Notes: a model not told the origin generated them from the letters alone. 64,000 nucleotides of DNA from Roseiarcus sp963741405 (GCA_963741405.1 CAVUHX010000039.1:372001-436000), one strand, 5' to 3'. Numbered from the stretch's first letter, positions 36,406 to 46,887 are shown. Numbers and translations are program-made.

Positions 36406-37773
36406 ATGAGCAATCAGAGTAAATACATGATGGGCGAGGACCGGATTCCGCACGCCTGGTACAACATCATGGCCGATCTGCCGTCGCCGCCCCCTCCGCC
36501 GCTGCACCCCGGCACGGGCCAGCCGATCGGTCCGGACGACCTCGCGCCGCTGTTCCCAATGGCGCTGATCGGCCAGGAGGTTAGCCAGGAGCGGCATATC
36601 GAAATTCCCGCGCCGGTCCGCGATATCTATCGCCTGTGGCGTCCGACGCCGCTCCATCGCGCGCACGGGCTCGAGAAGGCGCTCGGGACGACGGCGCGGA
36701 TTTTCTACAAGAACGAGAGTGTGAGCCCGGCCGGCAGTCACAAGCCCAACACTGCCGTCGCCCAAGCCTACTACAACAAGCAGCAAGGGGTGACCAAGCT
36801 CTCGACCGAGACCGGCGCCGGGCAGTGGGGCTCATCTCTCGCATTCGCGGGCGCGCTGTTCGGCCTCGAAGTCAAGGTCTACATGGTCAAGGTCTCTTAC
36901 AACCAGAAGCCCTACCGGCGGGCTCTGATGGAAACCTACGGCGCGAAATGCGTCGCAAGCCCGAGCAACGAGACTGAATCCGGCCGCGCCATTCTCGCCC
37001 ATCACCCGGATTCGCCCGGCAGCCTCGGCATCGCCATCTCGGAAGCGGTCGAGGTCGCGGCGAAGAACCCCGATACGAAGTATGCGCTGGGTAGCGTGCT
37101 GAACCATGTGCTCATGCACCAGACGGTGATCGGAATCGAGGCGATCGAGCAGATGGAGCAGGCGGACGCCTATCCGGACGTCGTGATCGGCTGCGCCGGC
37201 GGCGGATCCAATTTCGCTGGCATCGCCTTCCCGTTCATCGGCAAAAAGCTGCGCGACAAGCGCGATGTCCGGGTGATCGCGGTCGAGCCGTCGGCCTGCC
37301 CGTCGTTGACCCGCGGCACATACGCTTTCGATTTCGGCGACACTGGGCATCTGACGCCGCTCGTGAAGATGCACACGCTTGGATCGGAATTCATTCCGCC
37401 GGGCTTTCACGCGGGCGGTCTGAGGTATCACGGCATGGCGCCCCTGGTCAGCCATTGCAAGGAACTCGGCCTGATCGAGGCGCGCGCCTATCACCAGAAC
37501 CCCTGCTTCGAGGCGGGAGTGATGTTCGCGCGCACCGAAGGCATCGTGCCGGCGCCCGAATCGACGCATGCCGTCAGGGCGGCGATCGACGAGGCCCTGA
37601 CGGCGCGGGAGGAAGGCAAGTCTCCGACCATCCTCTTCAACCTGTCGGGCCACGGCCATTTCGACATGCAGGCTTATACCGACTACTTCGCTGGAAAGCT
37701 CGAGGATCAGGACTACGATCCGAAGGCTCTCGAAGAGTCGCTCGCGCATCTGCCGAAGGTGGCGGCTGAGTAG
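36406..37773 (+). CDS. TrpB-like pyridoxal-phosphate enzyme (TrpB2 type tryptophan synthase beta)
   Basis: A 455-residue fold-type II PLP enzyme. The lysine that holds PLP is Lys113 in PAGSHKPNTA, the phosphate-binding glycine loop is CAGGGSNFAG, and the glutamate-containing TETGAGQWG is present. The N-terminal extension and the sequence style fit TrpB2, a stand-alone form often found without trpA in bacteria and archaea. It makes tryptophan from indole plus serine, or salvages indole. The start at 36406 has a CGGAGGATCG site. It is not in a trp operon; it follows the caspase-like gene by 131 bases. Confidence 0.93.
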   Translation: MSNQSKYMMGEDRIPHAWYNIMADLPSPPPPPLHPGTGQPIGPDDLAPLFPMALIGQEVSQERHIEIPAPVRDIYRLWRPTPLHRAHGLEKALGTTARIFYKNESVSPAGSHKPNTAVAQAYYNKQQGVTKLSTETGAGQWGSSLAFAGALFGLEVKVYMVKVSYNQKPYRRALMETYGAKCVASPSNETESGRAILAHHPDSPGSLGIAISEAVEVAAKNPDTKYALGSVLNHVLMHQTVIGIEAIEQMEQADAYPDVVIGCAGGGSNFAGIAFPFIGKKLRDKRDVRVIAVEPSACPSLTRGTYAFDFGDTGHLTPLVKMHTLGSEFIPPGFHAGGLRYHGMAPLVSHCKELGLIEARAYHQNPCFEAGVMFARTEGIVPAPESTHAVRAAIDEALTAREEGKSPTILFNLSGHGHFDMQAYTDYFAGKLEDQDYDPKALEESLAHLPKVAAE

Positions 37774-37844
37774 GGCTTACCGCCTCTTCAGCCGCGCTTC
37801 ATAGCCCGTCGGCAAACGGGCGTCCGTCCGGACGCCAGTGCACT

Positions 37845-38657
37845 CTAGGGGTGCGTCATGTCGGCGAGCGCCTCGCGCATCGCCGTGCTCGGGATGCCGA
37901 ACATCCCGCCGTAGGGCAGGTCGAGGTCGATGATGACGAACATCGCGACCGTGATCGAGATCGCCGACAGGGCGATAACGATCGTGGTGACCGGGTTGGC
38001 GGGCGCGGTCAGCCCGAGGCTGGCGAACAGGATGACGAGCCAGAGCACCAGCACCCAGAAAAAGGGCATCGAGATCGAGCCGCGCGCGCCCTCGATCACT
38101 GTCCACCGGCTTTTGACGAGGTCGGCATACTGCTGCAGGCAGGCCGCAAGCAGGCTCTGTTGGAGCGGGTCCTTCGGCGCGAGCCGATGGATCTCGACCC
38201 CGACGATGTTGATGACGGCGCCGAGGACATGGCTCTCACCGGTGAGCGGCATGTGCGAGACGTCCGGGTAACGGATGTCGGCCGGCGGCTTTTCGTCCGG
38301 CCAGGTGCTGGCGATGACGGCGGCGACGTAGGAGCGCAGTTGTTCGCGGATCGGCTGCGTCTCCGGGCCGTACTGGCGCAAGCACTCGTCCGTCTGCGCG
38401 AGCTGCGCGGCGTAAGTGCTGCGCGCATCGTAGGCGGAGTTGAAACCTGCCTTGACCGAAGTGGTCAGAAGCCCGAGCACGATCGCGGTGAACGTCACGA
38501 GCAGGTTGATCGTCAGCTGCACCAGCTCGAGCGAATCGTGCGCCCGGTGACGCTCGGGCAGGCGGGACTTGATGAAATAGCCGCTTCCCGCCGCGCCGAG
38601 CAGGAGAACGAGCAGGATAAAAGTGATCCTCGCGTCGAGCATGCTGTGCCAGTCCAC
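37845..38657 (-). CDS. DUF4239 (bestrophin-like domain) membrane protein
   Basis: A 270-residue inner-membrane protein. There are two hydrophobic segments near the N terminus (about residues 10-30 and 45-65) and two near the C terminus (about 195-215 and 220-245), with a cytoplasmic or periplasmic helical middle of about 120 residues. The pattern and the C-terminal FVIIDLDLPYGGMF strongly suggest DUF4239. Members have no proven function; a channel-like role has been suggested from weak similarity to bestrophin. It is convergent with TrpB2 and stands alone. Confidence 0.84.
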   Translation of the reverse strand: MDWHSMLDARITFILLVLLLGAAGSGYFIKSRLPERHRAHDSLELVQLTINLLVTFTAIVLGLLTTSVKAGFNSAYDARSTYAAQLAQTDECLRQYGPETQPIREQLRSYVAAVIASTWPDEKPPADIRYPDVSHMPLTGESHVLGAVINIVGVEIHRLAPKDPLQQSLLAACLQQYADLVKSRWTVIEGARGSISMPFFWVLVLWLVILFASLGLTAPANPVTTIVIALSAISITVAMFVIIDLDLPYGGMFGIPSTAMREALADMTHP

Positions 38658-38761
38658 AGTTCGCGCACCGGCGAGCGATACCGTCCGGATTCCGCCTTGT
38701 CACGCCCGGGCCGGGTGAAGGAGCGGGAAAGCGCGGTTGGGTTACTCCGCCGCCGCAGCCG

Positions 38762-40672
38762 TCACTTCACCGCCTCGGCGACCCACACCTCCATCGAACC
38801 GGGCTCGCGATTGGCCCAGAGATGATAGGGAAGGGCGGTCAGCGCGGCGTCCCGGGCCGCGGGCGGCGCGGTGGAATAGAGCCGTCCCTCGCTGTCGCCG
38901 GGAACGAGGCGCTCGGCCTTGGCCGTCAAGGTCATCACCCCGCCAAACAGGTCGTCCCGCCATTTCGGCTGAAGGGGCGCCCCGCGCGGCAAGGCAAGGG
39001 TCTGGACCGGCCCGCCAGGATTGTCGGCCTCCTCGACGCAGTATATGACAGGACCGCGCCTTAGCGCCACCCGTCCGACGTCCATGCGCACGCTCGGGTG
39101 CGCATAGAGGCGCTCGGTCGGGATCGGCAGGCGGAAGGTCACGATGTCGCCCGGGCTCCAGCGCCGGCTGATCGCGGCGTAGCCGCGTTTCGGCGCCAGT
39201 GAAACCGTATCGCCATTGACCTTCGCCTCGGCCCCGTCTGTCCACCCCGGAATGCGAAGCTTGATGTCGAAGCGCGTCGGCGTCTCCGGATCGACCTCGA
39301 TCCGAAGGGCGCCCGACCAGGGATAGTCCCCGCTCTCCCGCAGCGTCACCTTCACTCCGCCGATCGTGAGCGTCGTCTCGAACCCGCCGTAGAGGTGGAA
39401 AGCCACCCCGTCGTCGCTCTGCGAGATCGCATAGCCGCCGATCGAGGCGACGAGCCGCGATACGTTCATCGTGCAGCATGGGCAGAGGTGCCAGGCCCAC
39501 CGCCTGTGCTGGCCGCGACTCTCCAGAGGATTGGCATAGAAATAGTGCGTTCCCTCCCGTGACAGACCGCTCAGCGCGCCGTTATACAGGGCGAGCTCCA
39601 TCACGTCGGCATAGCGGCCGTCGAGATCGAGGTGCAGCATGCGGTGGGCCCAGAATGCGAGAGCGACGGAAGCGCAGGTCTCCGCATAGGCCGTCTCGTT
39701 CGGCAATTCGTAGGGTCTGGTGAAGCCCTCGTTCGATTCTTCCGGCCCGAGCCCGGCCGTGACATACATCTGCGCCGTCGTGATGTCGTTCCACAGGGCC
39801 TCGCAGGCGGACTTGAGGCTCGATTCGTCGAGCTCGAACGCGAGGTCCGCCATGGCCGAGGCCATGTACATCCCGCGAACGGCGTGGCCGACGATGCGCG
39901 TCTGCTCGCGCACCGGAATATGGGACTGGTTGTATTCGTAGGTCTTCGCCCAATAGGCGGCCGGATCGTCGCCGCGCGCCAGCGCTTCCTCGGTGAAGTA
40001 ATGCGGCTCGCGGCCGCGCTCGTCGATGAAGTAGGCGGCGAGATCGAGACGCCGGCGGTCGCCGGTGAGCCGGTAGAGCTTGACGAGCGCAAGCTCGATT
40101 TCCTGATGACCGGGGTAGCCGCGCCGCTGTCCGGGCCCGCTGCCGAATGTCGCAGCGATGTGATCGACGTAGCGCTCCATGAGGTCGAGAAAACGGCGCC
40201 GACCTGTCGCACGGAAATAGGCGATCGCCCCCTCGAGCAGATGGCCGGCGTTGTAGAGTTCATGGTTGTCGCGCAGATTCGTCCAGCGCTTGTCCGGCTC
40301 GCGCCCGTTGTACCAGCAATTCAGGTAGCCGTCCGGCGATTGCGCTTTGGCGAGGTCGTCGACGATCGCCTCGATCCTCGCCTCGATGTTCGCGTCGCGC
40401 CGGTGGGACAGCGCATAGCTTGCGGCCTCGATCCATTTGCCCACGTCCGAGTCCCAGAAGACCTGCATGGTGAAGCCGTGCGCATTGCGCGGAATGGTCA
40501 GCGGCGGCACGGGCTTCGGCAATTTCAGGGAATCGAGGATGCCGGCCTCCGCGAGACGGGCGTGCTGGCTCGGAATGGTGCGAGTCAGAACGGTTTCGAG
40601 CCGTTCGCGCCAGAACGGGCCGGCGACGTGGACGTGCGCGAACGGCACGGGGGAATATCTGCCCTTGATCAT
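38762..40672 (-). CDS. GH127 beta-L-arabinofuranosidase
   Basis: A 636-residue enzyme with the GH127 (formerly DUF1680) fold. The zinc site that holds the nucleophilic cysteine is complete: ETCASVALAFW supplies the Glu and first Cys, and LCPCCTMNVSR supplies the Cys-Cys pair. The all-alpha barrel is followed by C-terminal beta-sandwich regions. GH127 removes beta-L-arabinofuranose from plant glycans such as hydroxyproline-linked arabino-oligosaccharides. No signal peptide, so it acts on imported oligosaccharides. Its ATG at 40672 overlaps the LacI stop (TCATGATC), so it is translationally coupled to the regulator. Confidence 0.92.
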   Translation of the reverse strand: MIKGRYSPVPFAHVHVAGPFWRERLETVLTRTIPSQHARLAEAGILDSLKLPKPVPPLTIPRNAHGFTMQVFWDSDVGKWIEAASYALSHRRDANIEARIEAIVDDLAKAQSPDGYLNCWYNGREPDKRWTNLRDNHELYNAGHLLEGAIAYFRATGRRRFLDLMERYVDHIAATFGSGPGQRRGYPGHQEIELALVKLYRLTGDRRRLDLAAYFIDERGREPHYFTEEALARGDDPAAYWAKTYEYNQSHIPVREQTRIVGHAVRGMYMASAMADLAFELDESSLKSACEALWNDITTAQMYVTAGLGPEESNEGFTRPYELPNETAYAETCASVALAFWAHRMLHLDLDGRYADVMELALYNGALSGLSREGTHYFYANPLESRGQHRRWAWHLCPCCTMNVSRLVASIGGYAISQSDDGVAFHLYGGFETTLTIGGVKVTLRESGDYPWSGALRIEVDPETPTRFDIKLRIPGWTDGAEAKVNGDTVSLAPKRGYAAISRRWSPGDIVTFRLPIPTERLYAHPSVRMDVGRVALRRGPVIYCVEEADNPGGPVQTLALPRGAPLQPKWRDDLFGGVMTLTAKAERLVPGDSEGRLYSTAPPAARDAALTALPYHLWANREPGSMEVWVAEAVK

Positions 40673-41747
40673 GACTGCCTCTCTGTCCCGTCCGATCGAA
40701 CTGCGCCGCACGAGCCCCGGACGACCAGGGAGCACGGCAGCCGCCGCACGCCGGCAAATCTGCGGCCCGCCATCATGTCGAGCAGGGCGCCGCCGGCCTC
40801 GCGTCCCAGCGCCTCGAGATTCATGTCGACGCTGGTGAGCGGCGGCCGGGTAGCCTTCGTCATCACGTCCCAATTGTCGAAGCCGACCACCGCCACATCT
40901 ACCGGTACGGCGAAACCCAGCTCACGCAAAGCGTCGATCGCGCCGCGCGCGATCTGGTCGTTGCCGCAGAACAGCGCGTCGGGCGCGGGCGTGCGCCGCG
41001 AGAACAGTTTCTGCGCCGCCTCGCGACCCCAGCCCTCAGACCAGCGGCCCGGCATGGATGGGAGCGCCGGCAGGCCAGCTTCCGCGATTGCCGCGCGATA
41101 GCCGGTGTCGCGCAGGCGAACGGCCTCGAACCGCTCCGGCCCCGTAATCGAGGCGATGCGTTTTCGCCCCAGGGCGGCGAGATGGCGGACAGCGAGCTTC
41201 GCTCCCCCTTCGTCGTCCGGAAGGAGACAAAAGGCTTCTGGGTGCTCGACGCGGCAGAAAACGTAAATCACCGGAACGCCCGGCGCCGCGGGCTCGACGG
41301 GTTCGCGTCGGTCGACGCGGCGCGCGGTCACGACGAGTCCGTCCACCCGCTTGCCGAGAAGCTGATCGATGTGTCGCCGCTCGCGCGCGGGATCGTCAGT
41401 GGCGTTGCACATGAAGACCGCAACTCCGTGATCGGAGAGGCGGCGCTCGATCGACGCGACGATGGGAAAGCTGAACCGGCCGAAGCTGTCGCTCGAAAGA
41501 ATCCCGACAGTCATCGAGCGCGCGCGATGCAGGCTCTGCGCCAGATCGTTGGGCCGGTAGCCAATCGCTTTCGCGACGCCGAGAACCCTCGCGCGTGTTT
41601 CAGCGCTGAGGCGGCCGCTCGCGTTGAGCGCCTTGGACGCGGTCCCGATGGAGACGCCGGCGAGGCGCGCGACATCGCGGATCGTGCGGGGTCCGGGCGC
41701 GGGGCGCCGCTGTCGGGCTGGGCGTCCTTGACCGGAAAGTCGTTCAT
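40669..41747 (-). pseudogene. LacI-family transcriptional regulator with a frameshift near the N terminus
   Basis: From the helix-turn-helix onward the frame is a standard LacI protein: TIRDVARLAGVSIGTASKALN, then a two-lobed sugar-binding domain ending FDNWDVMT-K...PPLTSVDMNLEALG. No start codon exists in this frame ahead of the HTH. A perfectly placed ATG at 41747 lies in another frame, overlaps the permease stop as ATGA, and reads MNDFPVKDAQPDSGAPRP. One base missing between 41690 and 41735 would join them into a 359-residue protein. It probably senses an arabinose-related sugar and controls the GH127/transport operon. Confidence 0.85.
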
Positions 41748-42633
41748 TTGACCCCGCCCGAAAGCAGACCGGAAATGTAGTAGCGCTGCAACGCCAGGTA
41801 GACGGCGAGACAAGGGATGATCGAAATGACGATGCTCGCCTGCAGGGCCCCCCAGTCGACCGCGCCATGATGGCCCATGCGCACGCTGACCAGCAGGATC
41901 GGCATGGTGAAGGACGACTCTCGGCTCATGAAGATGAGCGCGGCGAGGAACTCGTTCCAGGAACTGATGAAGGCGAATAGCGCGACGGTGACCAGCCCCG
42001 GGGACGGCGAGCGGCAGGAAAATGCGGGTCAGAGCGTCGCCAGGCGCTGCAGCCATCGATCATAGCCGCTTCCTCGATCTCGCGCGGAATTGCTTCGAAG
42101 CTGTTGCGCAAGAGGTAGATCGAGAACGGCAACTGCAGGATCGTGTGAACGACCGCGAGCCCGAGCCGCGTATTGACCAGGCCGACCTTCGCGAAGTCGA
42201 GGTAGAGCGGCGTCAGGATCGACTGATAGGGGATCATGACCGGCGCGAGAAGAAGGAGGAAAGCGATCTCCTTGCCGCGCATCGTGAACCGGGCGAGCCC
42301 ATATCCCGCCGGCGCCGCAAGCGCGACACAGGCGACGATCGTGATCAGCGCCACCAGCGCCGAATTGCCGAGATAGGTCGCAAGGCCCGCTTCGTAGTCG
42401 ATAACCTTGAGGTAGTTTTCGAAGCTGAGCGCGCCCGGCAGATAGTGCGGCGGCACGGCCGAGGCGTCTTCGGGGGTCTTGACCGACGCGAGGAACGACA
42501 GGACGAGCGGCGCGCTCATGATCGCGACGACGCCGATGCAGGCGGCAGCCGCGAGCCATGCGGCAGCCGGAGCGCGGTCTCCTCGCGGCGCCGCAACCGC
42601 CCGGGCCTGAGTCGCCGGCGCGACAGCGCTCAT
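41744..42633 (-). pseudogene. Sugar ABC transporter permease (MalG type) with two frameshifts
   Basis: The full permease can be read if two single bases are removed: near 42040 and in the CCCCGGGG run at 41996-42003. The reconstructed protein is 295 residues with six membrane segments. It has the EAA-loop region that contacts the ATPase (EEAAMIDGCSAWxALTRIFLPLAVPG) and ends with AVYLALQRYYISGLLSGGVK, typical of MalG/GanQ-type permeases. Its start at 42633 overlaps the MalF-type stop (ATGA) and its stop overlaps the LacI start. It would import mono- or oligosaccharides, but its partner permease is truncated. Confidence 0.85.
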
Positions 42634-42833
42634 GATTCCTCGCTCCGCGCCGTCAGGACGATTTGCAGGCTTGAGAACAGGAGAATGATCAGAGTGAGCA
42701 CGATCGACAGCGCCGCCCCGTAGCCGAGTTTGAACGAAACGAACGAATTCTGGTAGATCCAGTAGACCGCCGTGAAGGTCTGCCCCCTCGGGCCGCCCGA
42801 GGTCATGATGTAGAACTGATCGAAGGCCAGCAT
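42630..42833 (-). pseudogene. N-terminally truncated sugar ABC permease (MalF type)
   Basis: Only the last 67 or so residues of a MalF-type permease remain: AFDQFYIMTSGGPRGQTF and VYWIYQNSFVSFKLGYGAA, followed by the last membrane helix. The intact proteins are about 300 residues. The sequence breaks at about 42833 and the GH2 gene lies 139 bases further upstream. The sugar-binding protein and the rest of this permease are therefore missing, most likely by deletion. The transporter cannot be functional as read. Confidence 0.85.
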
Positions 42834-42972
42834 GCAAGAGGCTTCGACGTGCAGTTTTGGCGCCTATCCTGTTGAATAGTCAGCGTCGCAAGCAGAATCG
42901 CACTGGCGCTATCTCCGGCGCAGACGCTGGTCCGGGCGCGGCGCCCCGCCGGCTTGCGCCCGAAGAACGCCT

Positions 42973-45677
42973 TCAGCTTTCGGCGACGGCCCGCAGGAGA
43001 TGGACGGCCAAGGGGTTGTCGGCGGCTTTCCTCGAGGTGAAGTCGAAGGTCGTCGCGGTGATCCAGGCCTTGCCGAGGAAGCTCCGCTTGGTGAAGGCCG
43101 CCGCCAGATGAAGCCAGCCGACGGCCATGCCGGAATCGACCAGCCCGGCGAAGGCCGTCGAGGGAAAGCCGGTGAGGACGTAGTCGGCCAAAAGCCCGGC
43201 CCAGTACTCGTCGAGCAGCGGGCCGTTCGGCAGGCCCGCCCATGGACCGTCCGTGCGCCGCCAGCTGAACGCGCCCATCCACTGCCCGTCGCGCGGTGTT
43301 CCGGCACGGGAACGGAGCAGCATGGAGGGGAAGTTGTGCCGGTCGTTCCTCGGCAGTCCGCGCTGCGGGTCGATCAAGGCGTCGGGCGTGTTGGCGATCA
43401 CCAGGACCTTGCGGCCGGCGAGCAGCGCCTCGCGCGCAGGCGTGGTCAGCCGCGTCGCCACGACCATGTCCGCGCCCTCCATCGCCGCGGCGAAGTTCGG
43501 CCAGCCGATTGCGCCGAGCGCGCGCCGGGTGGCGCCGTCGAGCGGGAACAGCGCCGGCGCAGGCTCGCGAAGCGGAGGGACGACGCAGAATTCAACGGCG
43601 TTGAGCGACAGCAGGCCGCCATCGCGGTCGCGCGCTTCGAGTTCGAGGTGAACGATTTCGATCGCATCCGCCGCGCCGGCCCTGAGCTCGAGCGTGATCG
43701 GTTCGGCGCCAATTGCAGCCGTGCCGCTTTGTCCGCCGAAGCGCCAGACGATCCTCGCGCCGTCCGGCGGCTCGGCCACCCCGGCGAGGCGGACTGGAAC
43801 ATCGAGCCGCTCGCCGGCCCGAAGGACGGTGCGCGGGGGGCGGGCGACGGCGAGCCATGGCTGCTGCAGGTTGGCGAGCCGCCCGGCGAAGGCGCGGGGG
43901 TTATTGCGAACGTCCATCAGGCCGTTCGCCTCCCACTGCACATCGTTGAGCTCGGTGATGACGTAGCCGGAGATGGGCTGCCACCGGAGGGTTTCGATCT
44001 GGAATTTGAGCGCCCGATACTGGAGCTCCTGCGCCGCATCGACGAAACCGTCGAGGTCCTTGAAGATCGGCGCAAGCCCCGCATCGCGGAAACGCGTCTC
44101 GATGCCGTGCGGATAAGCGGCGCCGTCGTTCCACTCGTGGCCGCTCTCGAACCACCACGGCTCGCGCCCGTCCTTTTCGAGAATGTCGCGCGGATGCGGC
44201 AATCCCCAGACGCCGAACTCCGAGCAGACGAGCGGTTCGTCGCCGCGCTTCTGCGCATCGCCATGCGGCGACCAGCCCCAGGGTGCGCGCCCCGCGAAGG
44301 CCTGAGCCGTTGCGGCAAAGGCTTCGTTCTGGTGCGGGAAGCCGTTGTACCAGTGGAAGTCCTCGATGTCGGTCTTGAGGTGATAGTTGCGCGGAAAGCA
44401 GGGAGAGTTGTCGATCAGCAGGCTGTTCGGAACGAGGGCCTTCGCGGCGTCGAAGGTCTCGATCAGCCAACGGCGATCGTCCGGATTGTCGTCGAGGTCG
44501 ATTCCCCCTCCTTCGTTGAAAAGCGTCCAGACGCAGATGGCCGGATGATGCCCGTGGCCGGCGACCGAGTGTCGGAACGTGTCCCAGAGCGCCTCGCGAG
44601 TCGATGGGGCGAGGAACTGCGCGTAGGGCATGTCGAGCCAGACGATCAGGCCCAGCCGGTCGGCCAGATCGAAATAGAGCCGGTCCGGAATCTTGACGTG
44701 GCAGCGCAGCGTGTTCAACCCCATCGCCTTGGCGTTGAGGAATCTTTGCTCGATAAAGGCTTCGCTTGGCGGCCGGCACTCTTCTTCTTCCGGATGCCAG
44801 TCCTGATCGAGCGCGCCGAGCAGGAAGAACGGCGCGCCGTTCAGAAAGAGCCGCCCGTCTCTCGCTTCCAGACGCCGGAAGCCGATCGTCCGCTCGACGG
44901 CGTCGACAACGGCTCCCTCACACATGAGCTCGACGGCAAGCCGGTAGAGGTTGGGGGCGTCCGGCGACCAGGCGTCGGGAACGGGAACGGGCAGTTCGAC
45001 CTCGAATTCCGTTGAGCCGAGATCGAATTCGCCGGCGGCTGCCGTCTGGTCGAGGCGCGACAGGGTCAGGCGCATCTTCGCCTGCGCCTGCGCCCAGAGG
45101 CGGCCCTGAGCGATGATGGCGCCCTGGCTGAGGTCGAACGACGTCCTGACGGCGAGTTCGCTGACATGGATCGGGTTGCGCGCCTCGATTCGCGCCTCCT
45201 TCCAGATGCCGCCCTGGACGCCGTACCAGTCCTGCTTGCCGGCAAGCGACTGGCTGAAGCGGCCGCCATGGCGGTCATCCGGAACGCGCGCCTCGACGCC
45301 GAGAACGAAGGCCGTCCTGCCGTCGAGGGCGCTCGTCAGATCGACCTCGATCGGCGTCCATCCGTCGCCGTGAATGGCGACCGGGACGTCGTCGACCAGG
45401 ACCACGGATTCGTGGAAGACGCCTTCCATGACCAGAAAGACGCTCCTGTGAGCCGCCCAGTCGGGCGGAATCTCGATCCTGCGACGCTGCCGCCCGGTCC
45501 CGGAGCGTTGCGCAAGGCGAGGAATTGGGCCTGCAAGACCCCGGGCGACCGGATGCGATGGCCTTCGCCGTCCAGTCGCACCCCCGCACCCTCGAAGGAG
45601 AAGTCCCACTCGCCGTCGAGACTGAGGCTGGGTCGCAGAGCGGCCGGCGAGGGGCTGCCAGAGGATTCGGGGAGCAT
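42973..45677 (-). pseudogene. GH2 family glycoside hydrolase with one frameshift
   Basis: A protein of about 901 residues. It has an N-terminal sugar-binding domain (SLDGEWDFSFEGAG), an immunoglobulin-like domain, a TIM barrel with the acid/base Glu in WTLFNEGGG and the nucleophile in VCSEFGVWGLP, and a C-terminal region of unknown fold (about 650-900). The N-terminal 60 residues are in another frame; restoring one G in the run at 45499-45501 gives LRNAPGTGRQRRRIEIPPDW. Start ATG 45677. GH2 enzymes cleave beta-galactosides, beta-glucuronides or beta-mannosides, and the neighbours suggest a plant arabinoside side chain. It is divergent from the ArsR-type gene. Confidence 0.86.
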
Positions 45678-45787
45678 CAACGGCTTTCTCAGGTCACGCC
45701 GCGCGTTTCGCTCGCCCGAGCGTGGTTCTCAAGACATCCGAAAAGCTGATACAGATATGAAAACGGCAAGTCGGGGTAAGGCCAAGC

Positions 45788-46717
45788 GTGTCGCGTAATT
45801 TTCTGGTTATCGATCTCGAGGAGCGCCCAGACGTTCTGCGCGGGCTCGCGTCGGCCACCCGCGTCCGCATCCTGCGGCTTCTTCGTCGGGAGGAGGGCGC
45901 CAACGTCAACGAGATCGCCGAGGCGCTCGATCTGCCGCAGTCCTCCGTGTCGACGAATATTCAAATTCTGGAAGCGGCCGGCCTTATCCGCACCGAGACC
46001 CACAAGGGACGGAAGGGCAATCAGAAGCTCTGCTTCTCCGCCTTCGACGAGGTGGTGGTCACGATCCGCGACAACTCCGCCCGGGCGCACGCCGACGTCA
46101 TCGAAGTCGAAATGCCGATCGGGCTCTACACGAGTTGCGAGGTCAGCGCGCCTTGCGGCCTCCGCTCGCCTCAAGGGATCATCGGCCTGCTCGATGTGCC
46201 CGGAACCTTCCTCAATCCCGACCGGATGAATGCCGGGCTGATGTGGTTCACTTGCGGATTTGTCGAGTACCAGTTTCCCAACAATGCGCGTCTCACCGGC
46301 AAATCGGTGACTGCGCTCGAGTTCTCGATCGAAATGTCGTCCGAGGTGCCGGGGACGGCGGCCGAATGGCCGTCGGACATCACGCTCGCGGTCAACGGCC
46401 GGGAGATCGGAATGTGGACGAGCCCCGGAGATTTCGGCGACAAGCGAGGCGTCTTCCCCCCGGACTGGTGGAAGCTGAAGGGCAGCCGGTACGGCAAGCT
46501 CAAGAGCTGGCGGGTCACCCCGGAAGGCTCCTTCGTCGACGGCCTGAAGATCTCGTCGGTGACGCCCGAAGATCTCGACATTTCCGCCCATCACTCCATC
46601 CGGCTCCGGATCGAGGTCAAGCCGGACGCGCGGCACCCCGGGGGCGTCAATATCTTCGGCCGCGGCTTCGGCAATTACGATCAGGACATCGTGCTTCGCC
46701 TGACGACCGAGGCTTGA
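45788..46717 (+). CDS. ArsR-type winged-helix regulator with large C-terminal domain
   Basis: A 309-residue protein, far longer than the usual 100-residue ArsR. Residues 10-80 form the winged helix (GLASATRVRILRLLRREEG and NEIAEALDLPQSSVSTNIQIL). The remaining 220 residues are beta-strand-rich, with many Trp/Gly/Pro turns (SPGDFGDKRGVFPPDWWKLK), and could be a jelly-roll sugar-binding sensor. GTG start at 45788. It is divergent from GH2 by 110 bases. One-component regulators of this shape are recalled beside arabinofuranosidase genes; control of this locus is inferred. The insertion sequence lies 170 bases downstream. Confidence 0.8.
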   Translation: MSRNFLVIDLEERPDVLRGLASATRVRILRLLRREEGANVNEIAEALDLPQSSVSTNIQILEAAGLIRTETHKGRKGNQKLCFSAFDEVVVTIRDNSARAHADVIEVEMPIGLYTSCEVSAPCGLRSPQGIIGLLDVPGTFLNPDRMNAGLMWFTCGFVEYQFPNNARLTGKSVTALEFSIEMSSEVPGTAAEWPSDITLAVNGREIGMWTSPGDFGDKRGVFPPDWWKLKGSRYGKLKSWRVTPEGSFVDGLKISSVTPEDLDISAHHSIRLRIEVKPDARHPGGVNIFGRGFGNYDQDIVLRLTTEA

Positions 46718-46882
46718 GCGGCCTGTCCGCATCGAAGAGTCGCGCCCAACGCTCCGAAAAGATGGACGTGGTTTTCGCTGAGCGTCAGTCCGGTCGCGAT
46801 CCCGAGGTCGACGGCGAGGTTTCCCTCGCCCTGAACGATCAGCTGTCTTGCGGGACGATTGTCATGCTGGAGCAGTGAGGCC

Positions 46883-46887
46883 AAATT
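46883..46887. repeat. Left copy of the 5-bp target-site duplication
   Basis: AAATT lies immediately outside the left terminal inverted repeat and is repeated at 49482-49486 outside the right one. Confidence 0.85.

Noticed and set aside
43000..45015. 671-residue plus-strand frame opposite GH2
   Set aside because: Shadow frame; GH2 has catalytic Glu motifs on the minus strand.
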